DNA of 64,000 bases, from the NCBI RefSeq assembly GCF_000518245.1, contig NZ_KI912404.1, positions 109,897 through 173,896 of the forward strand, read 5' to 3'. Shown in pieces: positions 35,218-43,364 of the stretch; position 1 is the stretch's first letter; each line of letters begins with the position of its first letter. The notes beneath the pieces were generated by a model that had not been told where the DNA came from, ran no database searches, and saw only the letters and a program-made list of their open reading frames with translations. This DNA is from Brachyspira alvinipulli ATCC 51933 (GTDB lineage: Bacteria; Spirochaetota; Brachyspiria; Brachyspirales; Brachyspiraceae). The translations under genes were made by a program, and so were the position numbers.

Positions 35218-36876
35218 ATGAGTTACATTTATATTGTTATTGCAGCTGCATTCATATTGTTGCTGATTTCTTTTTTACTTATAAAAAAAATTCTAAGTAA
35301 TAAATCTTCTAAAAAAGTTTCAGGAAATATTAAAAAGAAAATTGAAAAATTAAAAGCGGCTTTATCAGAAAATCCCAAAGACTATGTATCTATGTATCAA
35401 TTGGCATTGCTTGAGGATGAGATAGGTGATGATGCTAATGCTTTAAAAAAATATGAGGAACTTTTGAATGTTTCTTTTTTTCAAGGTAAAGAGGAAATTG
35501 ATTTCTGTAAAAAGGTCGAGGGCTATTATGATAAAATAGAAAATAAAGAGATGTCATTTAAATATGCTATAAAGATTACTAAGCTTGACCCTAATAATAT
35601 TTATTATTCAATAAAAGTTGCATCTATACTTGGAAAAGAGGGTAGTTATTTATTAGCTTGTGATTATTTCAATAGAGCGCTTCTTTCAAAAGGTGAATTT
35701 GATATAGAAAGTATCAAGATTGCAGTTTTTTCTTTCTTTAAGATAAAAGAGTATAAAAAATGTATTGTATTTTTAGAAGAGCTTTATAAGAGAATGGCTA
35801 AAGATAAAAATAACATTGGAAGTGATGAATTAAATAATTTGCAAAGAAGTTTGATATCAATGTATATACTATCTGATGAACTTAATATAGCTAGAAATTT
35901 TATTGAGCAGGTTCTTATAGAAAACAATAATGAAAGTCATTTATATTTTATTGATAAAATGTATTTATATATATTGTATAAATTAGTTGAAAATGAGAAG
36001 TTTAAGGAATTGTATGATAAAATGTATATTAAATACAAGATTAAAGATTATAATAAAAATTATTATAGTTTAATATTGGATTATTGTTTTTATTCATACT
36101 TTTTGAAAGACATGACATTTGCCATAAAATCATTTGAAGCTATAAATAGTTTTAATTTGCCAGAGCTTAAAGTTTATAATATTAATGGCATATTAAAATA
36201 TTTGTCAGATATAGACAGGGCAACTTCTCAGCTTAATAAACTTAGAAGTGTAATGAAATTGGATAATTCAAAAAATGACAATTATGAAAGATATGTAGAA
36301 AAAGAGGATATTGAGAATTGGGAAAAATCTATTGATTTGTGGGAAGGATCATTTATAGATATAGATTATATATTATCATTAATGGCTGTAGAGAAAACCA
36401 TTGATATAGAAAAAATATTAGAGGAATTAAAAATAGATAGTAATCCAAGCAATGAAATGGATTTAAAAATAATAAAAAAGGTTGATAAAATATATAATTT
36501 AAATAAAGTAGATTTCAAAAAATTATGCCAAAATTTAATACGTTCAAGATTGGCTTATTCTATAGTGCAGGAATATACTGATAATGTTGCTAGCAGTAAT
36601 TATGGAGATGAGGTGAATTATTTAACTTATCATGTTAAAGGTAATAAAAAAGATCTTACATTAATATCATTCAAACGTTGGAAAAAAGTAGAGATTGGAG
36701 AATTAATGATTAGAGATTTTCTTATGATGGTTAATGAATCCGGTGCTAAAAACGGTATTTTAATAGTACCAGTAAAATTAAGCAATAGTGCTAAAAGTTA
36801 TGCTTCTCATAATGATAAAATAACAGTTTATTCTAGAAATCAATTTAATAATTTACTTAAAGATGAAAATCTTTAA
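35218..36876 (+). CDS. Membrane-anchored TPR protein with Mrr-like C-terminal domain (copy 3 of 3)
   Basis: Same layout as the two genes before it: membrane anchor YIVIAAAFILLLISFLLIKK (residues 5-24), basic linker, TPR-like repeats with LDPNNIYYSIKVASILGKEG, and a C-terminal Mrr-like domain with YGDEVNYLTYHV, LTLISFKRWKKVEIGEL and ESGAKNGILIVPVKLSNSAKSYA. Tandem copies share about half of their residues by eye, with the C-terminal domain conserved most. AAGGATAG lies 8 bases before the ATG. The orientation of the anchor would place the TPR and Mrr-like parts in the cytoplasm. I do not recognise a described family. Confidence 0.7.
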   Translation: MSYIYIVIAAAFILLLISFLLIKKILSNKSSKKVSGNIKKKIEKLKAALSENPKDYVSMYQLALLEDEIGDDANALKKYEELLNVSFFQGKEEIDFCKKVEGYYDKIENKEMSFKYAIKITKLDPNNIYYSIKVASILGKEGSYLLACDYFNRALLSKGEFDIESIKIAVFSFFKIKEYKKCIVFLEELYKRMAKDKNNIGSDELNNLQRSLISMYILSDELNIARNFIEQVLIENNNESHLYFIDKMYLYILYKLVENEKFKELYDKMYIKYKIKDYNKNYYSLILDYCFYSYFLKDMTFAIKSFEAINSFNLPELKVYNINGILKYLSDIDRATSQLNKLRSVMKLDNSKNDNYERYVEKEDIENWEKSIDLWEGSFIDIDYILSLMAVEKTIDIEKILEELKIDSNPSNEMDLKIIKKVDKIYNLNKVDFKKLCQNLIRSRLAYSIVQEYTDNVASSNYGDEVNYLTYHVKGNKKDLTLISFKRWKKVEIGELMIRDFLMMVNESGAKNGILIVPVKLSNSAKSYASHNDKITVYSRNQFNNLLKDENL

Positions 36877-36883
36877 TTGTGAT

Positions 36884-36927
36884 AAAAAAACAGCAATAGC
36901 ATTAGTTTTGCCATTGCTGTTTTTTTA
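36884..36927. terminator. Bidirectional terminator after the TPR/Mrr-like cluster
   Basis: AACAGCAATAGC pairs with GCCATTGCTGTT (one mismatch) with T7 and A7 runs on the two sides, between convergent genes. Confidence 0.85.
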
Positions 36928-36951
36928 TATTTAACTCACTTTATTTAAATA

Positions 36952-37890
36952 TTATTTTAACATTTCTCTATTAACTAACTCATTTGCAGGAACATAGTCA
37001 TTAATAATTTGTGAGAATACCAAAGTATCAACGAATCCGCCTCTCTCTATTGATAAGAATAAATCATTATATTCACTTTCAGGCATACCTAATTTTTTCA
37101 TAGTTACAGCTTTATAGAATACTGCATCATTAGCGAATCTTGTTCTAGGATATTCTGTTATTACTCTGTCAAATAAAGATATAGCTTCTTTAAGCTGATT
37201 TTCATCTGTAGAATAAGTTTGATAAAGCATACCATTCCATAATAATGAAAGAGGTTTGAATTTTTCTATAGAAGTTAAACCAGCAACTTTCTTGAAACAT
37301 TCATTAGCTTCAACAATATGATTTTTAGCTACAACATTGTTTGATTTTCCTTCTTTTGCTAAGAAATAATGAACGATTCCTTTAAATTGATATAAATGAC
37401 CTACATCAACATCTTCAGGTAAATTATTAAAATCCAATTTATTTATATAGTTCAAAGCCTGAGTATATTCTTTATTAGCGATCATAACTCTTATTTCTCT
37501 AATCATCAAAGGGTCATCATTAGAAGTCCAAGGGCTATAGAAATTGTATATAGTAGCTTTTAAAGGTCTTCTTTTGCTAGGCTGTTTATCAGTACTGCTG
37601 CCGCTATTTCCTTTAGAAGGCTTAGAACTTGAACTGTTATTTGCTTGAGTATTATTATCTATTTGAATATTATTATCTTCAGGCATATACATATCATCTG
37701 TAGGAGTAGTAGTCTGAGTACCGTTATTAGTTTCTACTATTACATCATTACTAGATGAGTTTTGATACTCTTTTTCTATTTCATTAATATAATCTTCTTC
37801 TAAATTACTGTTTTGCTCACTTGGCTTTTGACATGAAAGTACAAAAACTGATAAAATCATTATAAAAACTACTAAACACTTCTTTAACAT
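36952..37890 (-). CDS. TPR-type lipoprotein
   Basis: ATG 37890 is preceded by GGAG at seven bases; a TTG four codons earlier overlaps that site and is unlikely. Lipobox VFVLSC ends the signal peptide. A low-complexity Asn/Ser/Thr/Lys-rich linker (about residues 25-105) follows, then a helical region with TPR-like repeats: MIANKEYTQALNYINKLDFN, YQFKGIVHYFLAKEG, and LKEAISLFDRVITEYPRTRFANDAVF, like BamD/outer-membrane assembly lipoproteins. Probably anchored in the outer membrane and exposed to the periplasm. No partner is evident. Confidence 0.75.
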   Translation of the reverse strand: MLKKCLVVFIMILSVFVLSCQKPSEQNSNLEEDYINEIEKEYQNSSSNDVIVETNNGTQTTTPTDDMYMPEDNNIQIDNNTQANNSSSSKPSKGNSGSSTDKQPSKRRPLKATIYNFYSPWTSNDDPLMIREIRVMIANKEYTQALNYINKLDFNNLPEDVDVGHLYQFKGIVHYFLAKEGKSNNVVAKNHIVEANECFKKVAGLTSIEKFKPLSLLWNGMLYQTYSTDENQLKEAISLFDRVITEYPRTRFANDAVFYKAVTMKKLGMPESEYNDLFLSIERGGFVDTLVFSQIINDYVPANELVNREMLK

Positions 37891-38000
37891 TGTTTGCTCC
37901 AACTATTTTTTATATTGTTGTCTAATTTGTCGGAAAATACTAAAAAAGCGTTAGAACATTATTATTGGTATTATTTATAATAGGTATATAAAAATATCAA

Positions 38001-38957
38001 TTATTTATAATTTTCTATATTTTTATAATAATTTTTTTGTTTATATTCATCTGAAACATTATCTATATAATTGTTTATTTTTTTGTCAGCATCAGCAAAA
38101 TATCTGTCATAAGCCTTTTTACAGTAATTGTCATGCTTAGATTTTATTCCAGTAGGAGGATTCTCAAACTTGTAAACTCCATTAACCCTCCAGAAATTTA
38201 ATATCCCTATACTAATAGCATCAACAGGACATCTGAAAGCACAGCTAGTACACATTACACATTTATTTTTGAATTTGATGTTTCCTTTTTCATCATTATA
38301 AATGTTGTTAACAGGACACTTTTTAACGCATAAATTACAATGAGTACAAACTTTTTTTACTTTGAATAAATTACCATTAACTTTCATAGCAGGGTGTTCT
38401 ATTCTAAATAAAAATGCTATTAATCTTCCGAATGGGAATTTATTTAATAAATGCTCTTTACCATCTAAAACTTCATTAGCCTCTATAACACATAAAGCCT
38501 TAACAGTTTTCCACATCTTAGCGGCAAACTCATCGGTATGTCTGAATATTATATTATAAGGCATTATATAATGATATTCATTAGTAAGTATATAACCCTT
38601 TGGTTTTAATCTTGCTATTAAAGGCTCTGAAGAAATATTATTAATTGTTAAAGGCTCTCCTGAAGTTTTTATAATAAATATTTTTTTATTATCTAGTTTT
38701 GGAAATAATTTTATTAAATCAAAAATAGGATAAGGTGCATTGAATCCATGTATAGGATAAGCAAGACCTACATAATCATAATCTTTAGGATTAGGCATAT
38801 TATCAAAATTATCGCCTACATTATAAAGTAAAGTTTCAACACCGTTTTCTTCAAATATTTTTTTATATTCTCTAGCTGCCTTCTCAGTGTTTCCAGTTCC
38901 TGAAAAACAATATATTACAGCTTTTTTATTTTCATAAATACTCATTTTATTATCCAT
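38001..38957 (-). CDS. EFR1-type flavodoxin/ferredoxin fusion protein
   Basis: The N-terminal flavodoxin-like fold begins with KKAVIYCFSGTGNTEKAA (FMN phosphate loop). The C-terminal half carries two 4Fe-4S motifs, CTHCNLCVKKCP and CVMCTSCAFRCP. These EFR1-family proteins shuttle electrons in anaerobes; the acceptor is unknown. The N terminus may be ATG 38957 (MDNKMSIYENK) or ATG 38945 (MSIYENK); the second start lies inside a 29-bp sequence that also forms the start of the methyltransferase gene at 41013. Confidence 0.85.
   Translation of the reverse strand: MDNKMSIYENKKAVIYCFSGTGNTEKAAREYKKIFEENGVETLLYNVGDNFDNMPNPKDYDYVGLAYPIHGFNAPYPIFDLIKLFPKLDNKKIFIIKTSGEPLTINNISSEPLIARLKPKGYILTNEYHYIMPYNIIFRHTDEFAAKMWKTVKALCVIEANEVLDGKEHLLNKFPFGRLIAFLFRIEHPAMKVNGNLFKVKKVCTHCNLCVKKCPVNNIYNDEKGNIKFKNKCVMCTSCAFRCPVDAISIGILNFWRVNGVYKFENPPTGIKSKHDNYCKKAYDRYFADADKKINNYIDNVSDEYKQKNYYKNIENYK
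38924..38952. repeat. 29-bp direct repeat, right copy (EFR1 start region)
   Basis: Identical to 40992-41020, 2,068 bases away. On the minus strand it contains ATG and codes for M-S-I-Y-E-N-K, the beginning of both the EFR1 protein and the methyltransferase. It bounds the restriction-modification pair. Confidence 0.9.
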
Positions 38958-38965
38958 AATAAAAA

Positions 38966-39640
38966 TTATTTAATCATTTTAGTTAAATCTGTGATAAAGT
39001 TAGAAAATAATTTTACTTTTTTACTTTCTTGAACATCACTTTCTGTTAATATATAACAACCATCTGTATCAACTTCAGCAATAGCACGACCTTTTTTAGT
39101 AGGCTTTTTTATAGATAAAGTATCATCTTCATCAAGGGTAATAAACAGAACTTTTATATCTTTTGTAACAGAAGATTGCATAAGCTTTAATTTCCAATAA
39201 CCAGTTTGAGCTATTCTTTCTCTTAAAGTGACTTTTATAGACAGTACAGCAATTATTTTACTATCTTTATTATCATAAATTATGATATCAACATCTGGTA
39301 AATGTAGTCCATATTCCCCATAATCTATACACAGATTCCTTTTTAATAAGTCTAAAGTCTTATCTTTAATATTTTTCTTTTTTTCTAATTTATTTCCATT
39401 AATTATAGACAATCCTAATTTTTTAATTTCATCAGCAATAATATATTCAATAATTTTTTCAAGATTTTTACCTTTGAAAGCTCTCCAAGACTGTTCAGTA
39501 TCTTTTATACCATTTTTTAAAGCATCTTGCTTATGATTTTCTTCAGCGTCCATCAAAATTTCTGAAATATGTCTATAAACTTTATCACCATAGACTTTTT
39601 TCTTATCTTTATAAATAGTTATTAAATCTTCAAATTTCAT
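38966..39640 (-). CDS. Type II restriction endonuclease (BsaWI-like PD-(D/E)xK)
   Basis: The 224-residue protein has a PD-(D/E)xK core: LPDVDIIIYDNKDSK, then AVLSIKVTLRERIAQTGYWK, where SxK-x-x-L-R-E-R-x-x-Q-T-x-x-W-K is the pattern I know from BsaWI-type enzymes (in which the residue before K is usually Cys). It should cleave a short palindromic site protected by the adjacent methyltransferase; the target cannot be read from the sequence. It overlaps the methyltransferase stop by 4 bases (ATGA), so the toxic enzyme is made after the protective one. Codons look like the neighbours. Confidence 0.72.
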   Translation of the reverse strand: MKFEDLITIYKDKKKVYGDKVYRHISEILMDAEENHKQDALKNGIKDTEQSWRAFKGKNLEKIIEYIIADEIKKLGLSIINGNKLEKKKNIKDKTLDLLKRNLCIDYGEYGLHLPDVDIIIYDNKDSKIIAVLSIKVTLRERIAQTGYWKLKLMQSSVTKDIKVLFITLDEDDTLSIKKPTKKGRAIAEVDTDGCYILTESDVQESKKVKLFSNFITDLTKMIK

Positions 39641-41013
39641 AATTTCTCCATAATTAAAATATATTCTGTAGGATAAACTAATTTATCTGTAGAGGAAGTT
39701 TTAGCAAATCTTCCTGTAATAGAATCTCTAGTAGAAGGAAGCATTTTCGATGGAATTTCTCTATGTATAATATTACAAACTTTAAAACCTATATTTATCA
39801 TTTGTTCACAAAATATCTCAGCATTTAATATATCTACATTTTTAAACTGGGTATTACCTATTACAATTGCTGCTTTTCCTTTATATTTTAATATTCTTTT
39901 CATTTCAATAAAACTTTCAAGCATATCAGCATAATAATTTTTTATCTCTCTTATCTTTTTTTTATTATTTGAAAATTTGTGTATAGTTTCAATAACTATA
40001 CTACTTTTTAAATCTACTGCATCAATATCAACTCTATTTTTATATCCACTGCCTATAAATTTTTCTCTAAACTCAGGTAAAGTATTTAAATATCCCAACC
40101 ATAAAGATGGAAGTTGATGTAAATCTGCATATTCATAACTTGTTACATAGGGGGGACTTGTTACAATAAAATCAGCTTTTTCATCTTCTAAAGGAATAAA
40201 TCTGGAATCAGAACATTTTATTTTTCTATATTTATTTATATCTGAAATAAAACTTTTATCAAGCATAGTATTATACATTTCATGCCTTTTTATCATTCTT
40301 TTTGCTTGACTTAAAAATAAATTATAAGAATCCTGTTCTTTTTTCTTCATATCTCTTGTAGGCTTTATGCTTTTTTGAAGCCATATAGAAGCTGTTTTTA
40401 ATATTTGCGCAAATGCTAAAAGATAAAAATCTCTTATATCTATATTTTCTATTTCAAATATAGAATAAAAAATTAAGGATAATTCTTTTTTTTGTTTAGG
40501 TTTAAACCAATAATCTATTCTATCATTATTAGGAACAATATTTTTTGCTTTTATTAAAATATCTTCTTCAGCAAAGATACTATAGTTTGTCAATTTTTCT
40601 TCTAATTTTAGATATTCTTTTTTTAATAATTCAATATCAAGCGGAGTAGTTTTTACTTTTGATATAAGATATGCTATTTCATTTATATCAACTCCACATG
40701 CATATCTTTTATTAACAAGACTTTCAACAATAGTAGTACCGCTACCCATAAAAGGATCAACAACAACTTCTTTTTCTTTTGTATATGTATTAATTAATCT
40801 TGAAACTAATTGAGGGATAAATTTAGCAGGATATGTGTAATAATTATGTGTAATATATGCTGTATCTTTTATAGTTTTATCAGAAAAAGACCAAGAATAA
40901 TCTAAAGGAATAGAACTTAAGTCTTTTATATTGTAAGATTCAATATTATTAAATGGCATAAAGGTATTATTATACATAAAATTAATCAGCCTTTTATTTT
41001 CATAAATACTCAT
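39637..41013 (-). CDS. DNA methyltransferase of Type II restriction-modification system (N4-cytosine type)
   Basis: The SAM-binding motif VVDPFMGSGTTIVESL is at about residue 80 and the catalytic motif TSPPYVTSYEYADLH at about residue 285, the order and TSPPY sequence of N4-cytosine or N6-adenine enzymes (TSPPY favours cytosine-N4). The spacer of about 190 residues probably contains the target-recognition part. The protein begins MSIYENKRLINF; its first seven residues and the surrounding bases are a perfect copy of the start of the EFR1 gene. It is the first gene of a two-gene unit with the endonuclease. Confidence 0.88.
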   Translation of the reverse strand: MSIYENKRLINFMYNNTFMPFNNIESYNIKDLSSIPLDYSWSFSDKTIKDTAYITHNYYTYPAKFIPQLVSRLINTYTKEKEVVVDPFMGSGTTIVESLVNKRYACGVDINEIAYLISKVKTTPLDIELLKKEYLKLEEKLTNYSIFAEEDILIKAKNIVPNNDRIDYWFKPKQKKELSLIFYSIFEIENIDIRDFYLLAFAQILKTASIWLQKSIKPTRDMKKKEQDSYNLFLSQAKRMIKRHEMYNTMLDKSFISDINKYRKIKCSDSRFIPLEDEKADFIVTSPPYVTSYEYADLHQLPSLWLGYLNTLPEFREKFIGSGYKNRVDIDAVDLKSSIVIETIHKFSNNKKKIREIKNYYADMLESFIEMKRILKYKGKAAIVIGNTQFKNVDILNAEIFCEQMINIGFKVCNIIHREIPSKMLPSTRDSITGRFAKTSSTDKLVYPTEYILIMEKL

Positions 41014-41020
41014 TTTATTA
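40992..41020. repeat. 29-bp direct repeat, left copy (methyltransferase start region)
   Basis: Exact match to 38924-38952. The flanking bases differ apart from a few T's, so the duplicated block is about 29 bp. Confidence 0.9.
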
Positions 41021-41194
41021 ACCTATTAAATTTTATACACTAATTATACTAAAGTGAATATATTTTGTCAAAATTTTATTTTTAGTTTACCAGCAGAATT
41101 TTATAGTTTATTTATATATTTTATAAAATCAACTAATTAAACAGATGCGTTTCTATTGGAATAAGTTTTAAGTTCAGAAATATATAATAAAAAT

Positions 41195-41253
41195 GAGGGT
41201 TCCCTCTCCAGGGGCAGCCCACAAGCCCGATACCCAGCAGCATATTCACTGCC
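41195..41253. other. GC-rich island in an intergenic gap; possible structured RNA or repeat
   Basis: The 400 bases between the methyltransferase and SDR genes are AT-rich except for this block, in which I count 37 G/C in 59 bases. It includes GAGGGTTCCCTC, GGGGCAGCCC and CAGCAGCAT. A short 37-codon open frame runs through it on the minus strand (start near 41243), but there is no good ribosome site. Nothing else is seen in 41014-41416. Confidence 0.5.
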
Positions 41254-41416
41254 TTCAAACGAGTTTTATTTAATGCCAGACTCAAAAACTGACAATATAT
41301 AATATAAAATATAAAATATTATATTAAATAGTTAATTAAAATTTTCAAAATAAAAAAAATATTTCAATTCTTTTAGTTTTTTCACTTATAGCATTTTTAT
41401 ATACTTTTTAATATAT

Positions 41417-42979
41417 TTAATTATTTATTTTTTTATAATGTGCTTTAAAATCCTCATCGAAATAATAAAGCATATTCTCATCTTCCTTATGTGAATCATA
41501 CCAAACTTGAGCAAAATAAGGATTCTTTTTCGCAAGCATATCAAAGTTCCATTGATAATCAGGCATACATTCCATACACCAATGACCAGCCTTTATAACT
41601 GTAAATGGTGAAGCTTCAAATTCATGTCCTTCAGCACAAGCCCATTTTAATTTTGTATGTAAGTCGCCTTTAATCATGCTAGTACTTAAAAGTTTTCCCC
41701 CTCTGAACTCGGCAGCTTTTTTAAGATCTTCTATATCAATCTCACTGTCTTTTTTGCTTTCATCATAACCATGATTAAGAAGTTTAGCATTATTTATATC
41801 AAGCAAAGCTTTATAATCTATATAATTTCCTTCAAAGTCTTTATTTTCAAATAATAAATTAAAATCTTCCCATTTTTTTGGCAAATTATCAAAATTTTCT
41901 AAACTTCCAAATGTAGCTATAATCTTACCGTCCTCTCCGTTTTTTCTCCAATATATAGGCGAATTAGGGTGCGATAATAGTCTTTGTATAGCGAAGAATG
42001 ATATTATTCCTGCTGGTACTAATTTACCGAATGCATAATACCAATGTGTTTTACCTATTTCATTCCAATAATCTATAACTGATTCTTTTTGATAAGAAAA
42101 TAATTCTTCAAGTTTGTATCCGTCATAATACCAAAGTCCATGGAAATTTCTTGTAGCATTCCAATTAGGTTTCATGTATTTTTTTGTGGATCCGCCTATT
42201 AATTTAAATCCATCATTAAATGTATCATAACCAACTAATCTATTTTCAGCCTTGCTTCCTAAATTGAAGCAGCCTTTCCAGAAATAATCATTTAAATTTC
42301 CTTTTATATCTTCTTCAATGATTCTTTTCATTAATAAACCGCTGTCTCTTGCAGTTGCCCATTCAAGCGGTGCATTATAGCAAGTATGGAACATTAAACC
42401 ATCGCTCATATTATCAGTAAGCATTCTGCTGTGAAGCATTGCTGTTTGTCTTATTATAGCTCTATGTTCTAATGATGAATCAAGAACATATCTTTCACCC
42501 TTTAATTTAGAAAAAGAATATGCATCATAAGGGCTTATTAGTAAAGGATCTCCAACTCTTCCCCAAGGATGTTTTTCATTGCGGTTTCCATAAAGAGCCA
42601 CTGTTGATATATGAACAAGTTTAGGGCGTTTTTCTTTAGGCATTGATTCAATTAAATCAACTAAATGCATTACTCCTACATAATTTGTTAAATGTGCCAG
42701 CTTTGGAAAACTATCTGATTTAGGAGGAATAACTGCTGCCAGATTAAGAACATAATGACAATCTTTAATTAATTTTTCGCAGTCATCTTTCTCATATATA
42801 TATCCAATTATAATTTCTATTCTTTTACCATATTGTTTTTTAAATTTGTATGCGGCTTTTTCACTTTCTTTTCTAATTAGAACCTTTACAACTTCAACAT
42901 CTTCTATTTCCATTAATTGTTTTAAAGTTTCAAGCCCCATATTTCCTGTAGCACCGGTTAATGCTATATTATACTTCAT
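41417..42979 (-). CDS. NAD-dependent epimerase/dehydratase-like SDR fused to a zinc-ribbon-type C terminus
   Basis: The N-terminal half is an extended SDR: NIALTGATGNMGLETL (nucleotide loop), LNLAAVIPP, VHISTVALYG and the catalytic pair in YSFSKLKGERYV. About 260 residues follow that I do not recognise, and the last 110 contain FRGGKLLST, LKWACAEGHEFEASPF and AGHWCMEC, the pattern of a treble-clef/zinc-ribbon module (C...GH...WC..C) seen in other proteins at nucleic-acid or protein interfaces. The combination is unusual at 520 residues. Substrate unknown. It is transcribed alone, ending in front of the GC-rich island. Confidence 0.75.
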   Translation of the reverse strand: MKYNIALTGATGNMGLETLKQLMEIEDVEVVKVLIRKESEKAAYKFKKQYGKRIEIIIGYIYEKDDCEKLIKDCHYVLNLAAVIPPKSDSFPKLAHLTNYVGVMHLVDLIESMPKEKRPKLVHISTVALYGNRNEKHPWGRVGDPLLISPYDAYSFSKLKGERYVLDSSLEHRAIIRQTAMLHSRMLTDNMSDGLMFHTCYNAPLEWATARDSGLLMKRIIEEDIKGNLNDYFWKGCFNLGSKAENRLVGYDTFNDGFKLIGGSTKKYMKPNWNATRNFHGLWYYDGYKLEELFSYQKESVIDYWNEIGKTHWYYAFGKLVPAGIISFFAIQRLLSHPNSPIYWRKNGEDGKIIATFGSLENFDNLPKKWEDFNLLFENKDFEGNYIDYKALLDINNAKLLNHGYDESKKDSEIDIEDLKKAAEFRGGKLLSTSMIKGDLHTKLKWACAEGHEFEASPFTVIKAGHWCMECMPDYQWNFDMLAKKNPYFAQVWYDSHKEDENMLYYFDEDFKAHYKKINN

Positions 42980-43028
42980 TTTATTACCCTTTATTTATAG
43001 TTTTTTATATAGATATTTTGATAAAACT

Positions 43029-43343
43029 TTATTTATTTTCTTTAGTTTCGTCTATGAGTTTTATAAGTTCATTGCTTCTTGAGGCTATGCTTTCTTTTAA
43101 TGCTGATAGAGTATCTTTTCCTGCTTTACTATTGGCTATCTCTCTTTTTAGAAGGTCTGCTATATTAAGGCATGCTAATATTGCTATAGTATCTCTTGGA
43201 TAACCACTGCCGTAATGTTCTGCTATATCGTTCATACTTTCATTTACGAAATCTGCAATTTCTTTTAAATATTCTATATTTTCTTCATTAGATTTGATAT
43301 TTAAAGTTCTGCCGTATATTGTAACCTCTAAAGAATTATCCAT
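43029..43343 (-). CDS. zapA: Cell division protein ZapA
   Basis: ZapA bundles FtsZ filaments. The 104 residues start with LEVTIYGRTLNIKSNEEN, the ZapA N-terminal domain, followed by a long helix with DTIAILACLNIADLL (the coiled-coil tetramer part). The gene overlaps nothing and lies 21 bases downstream of a coiled-coil protein gene; both are probably driven by the promoter at 44381. Confidence 0.87.
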   Translation of the reverse strand: MDNSLEVTIYGRTLNIKSNEENIEYLKEIADFVNESMNDIAEHYGSGYPRDTIAILACLNIADLLKREIANSKAGKDTLSALKESIASRSNELIKLIDETKENK

Positions 43344-43364
43344 AATTATTTACCTGTTTTTATA

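Noticed and set aside
36952-37902. TTG start at 37902 for the TPR lipoprotein
   Set aside because: It overlaps the GGAG ribosome site of the ATG at 37890, which fits better.
41130-41243. 37-codon minus-strand ORF starting in the GC-rich block
   Set aside because: No ribosome site and no recognisable protein pattern; left as possible coding but not annotated.
41195-41253. SRP RNA, 6S RNA or RNase P RNA in the GC-rich island
   Set aside because: No SRP GGAAG-loop core, no RNase P conserved blocks and no tRNA-like arm could be seen on either strand.
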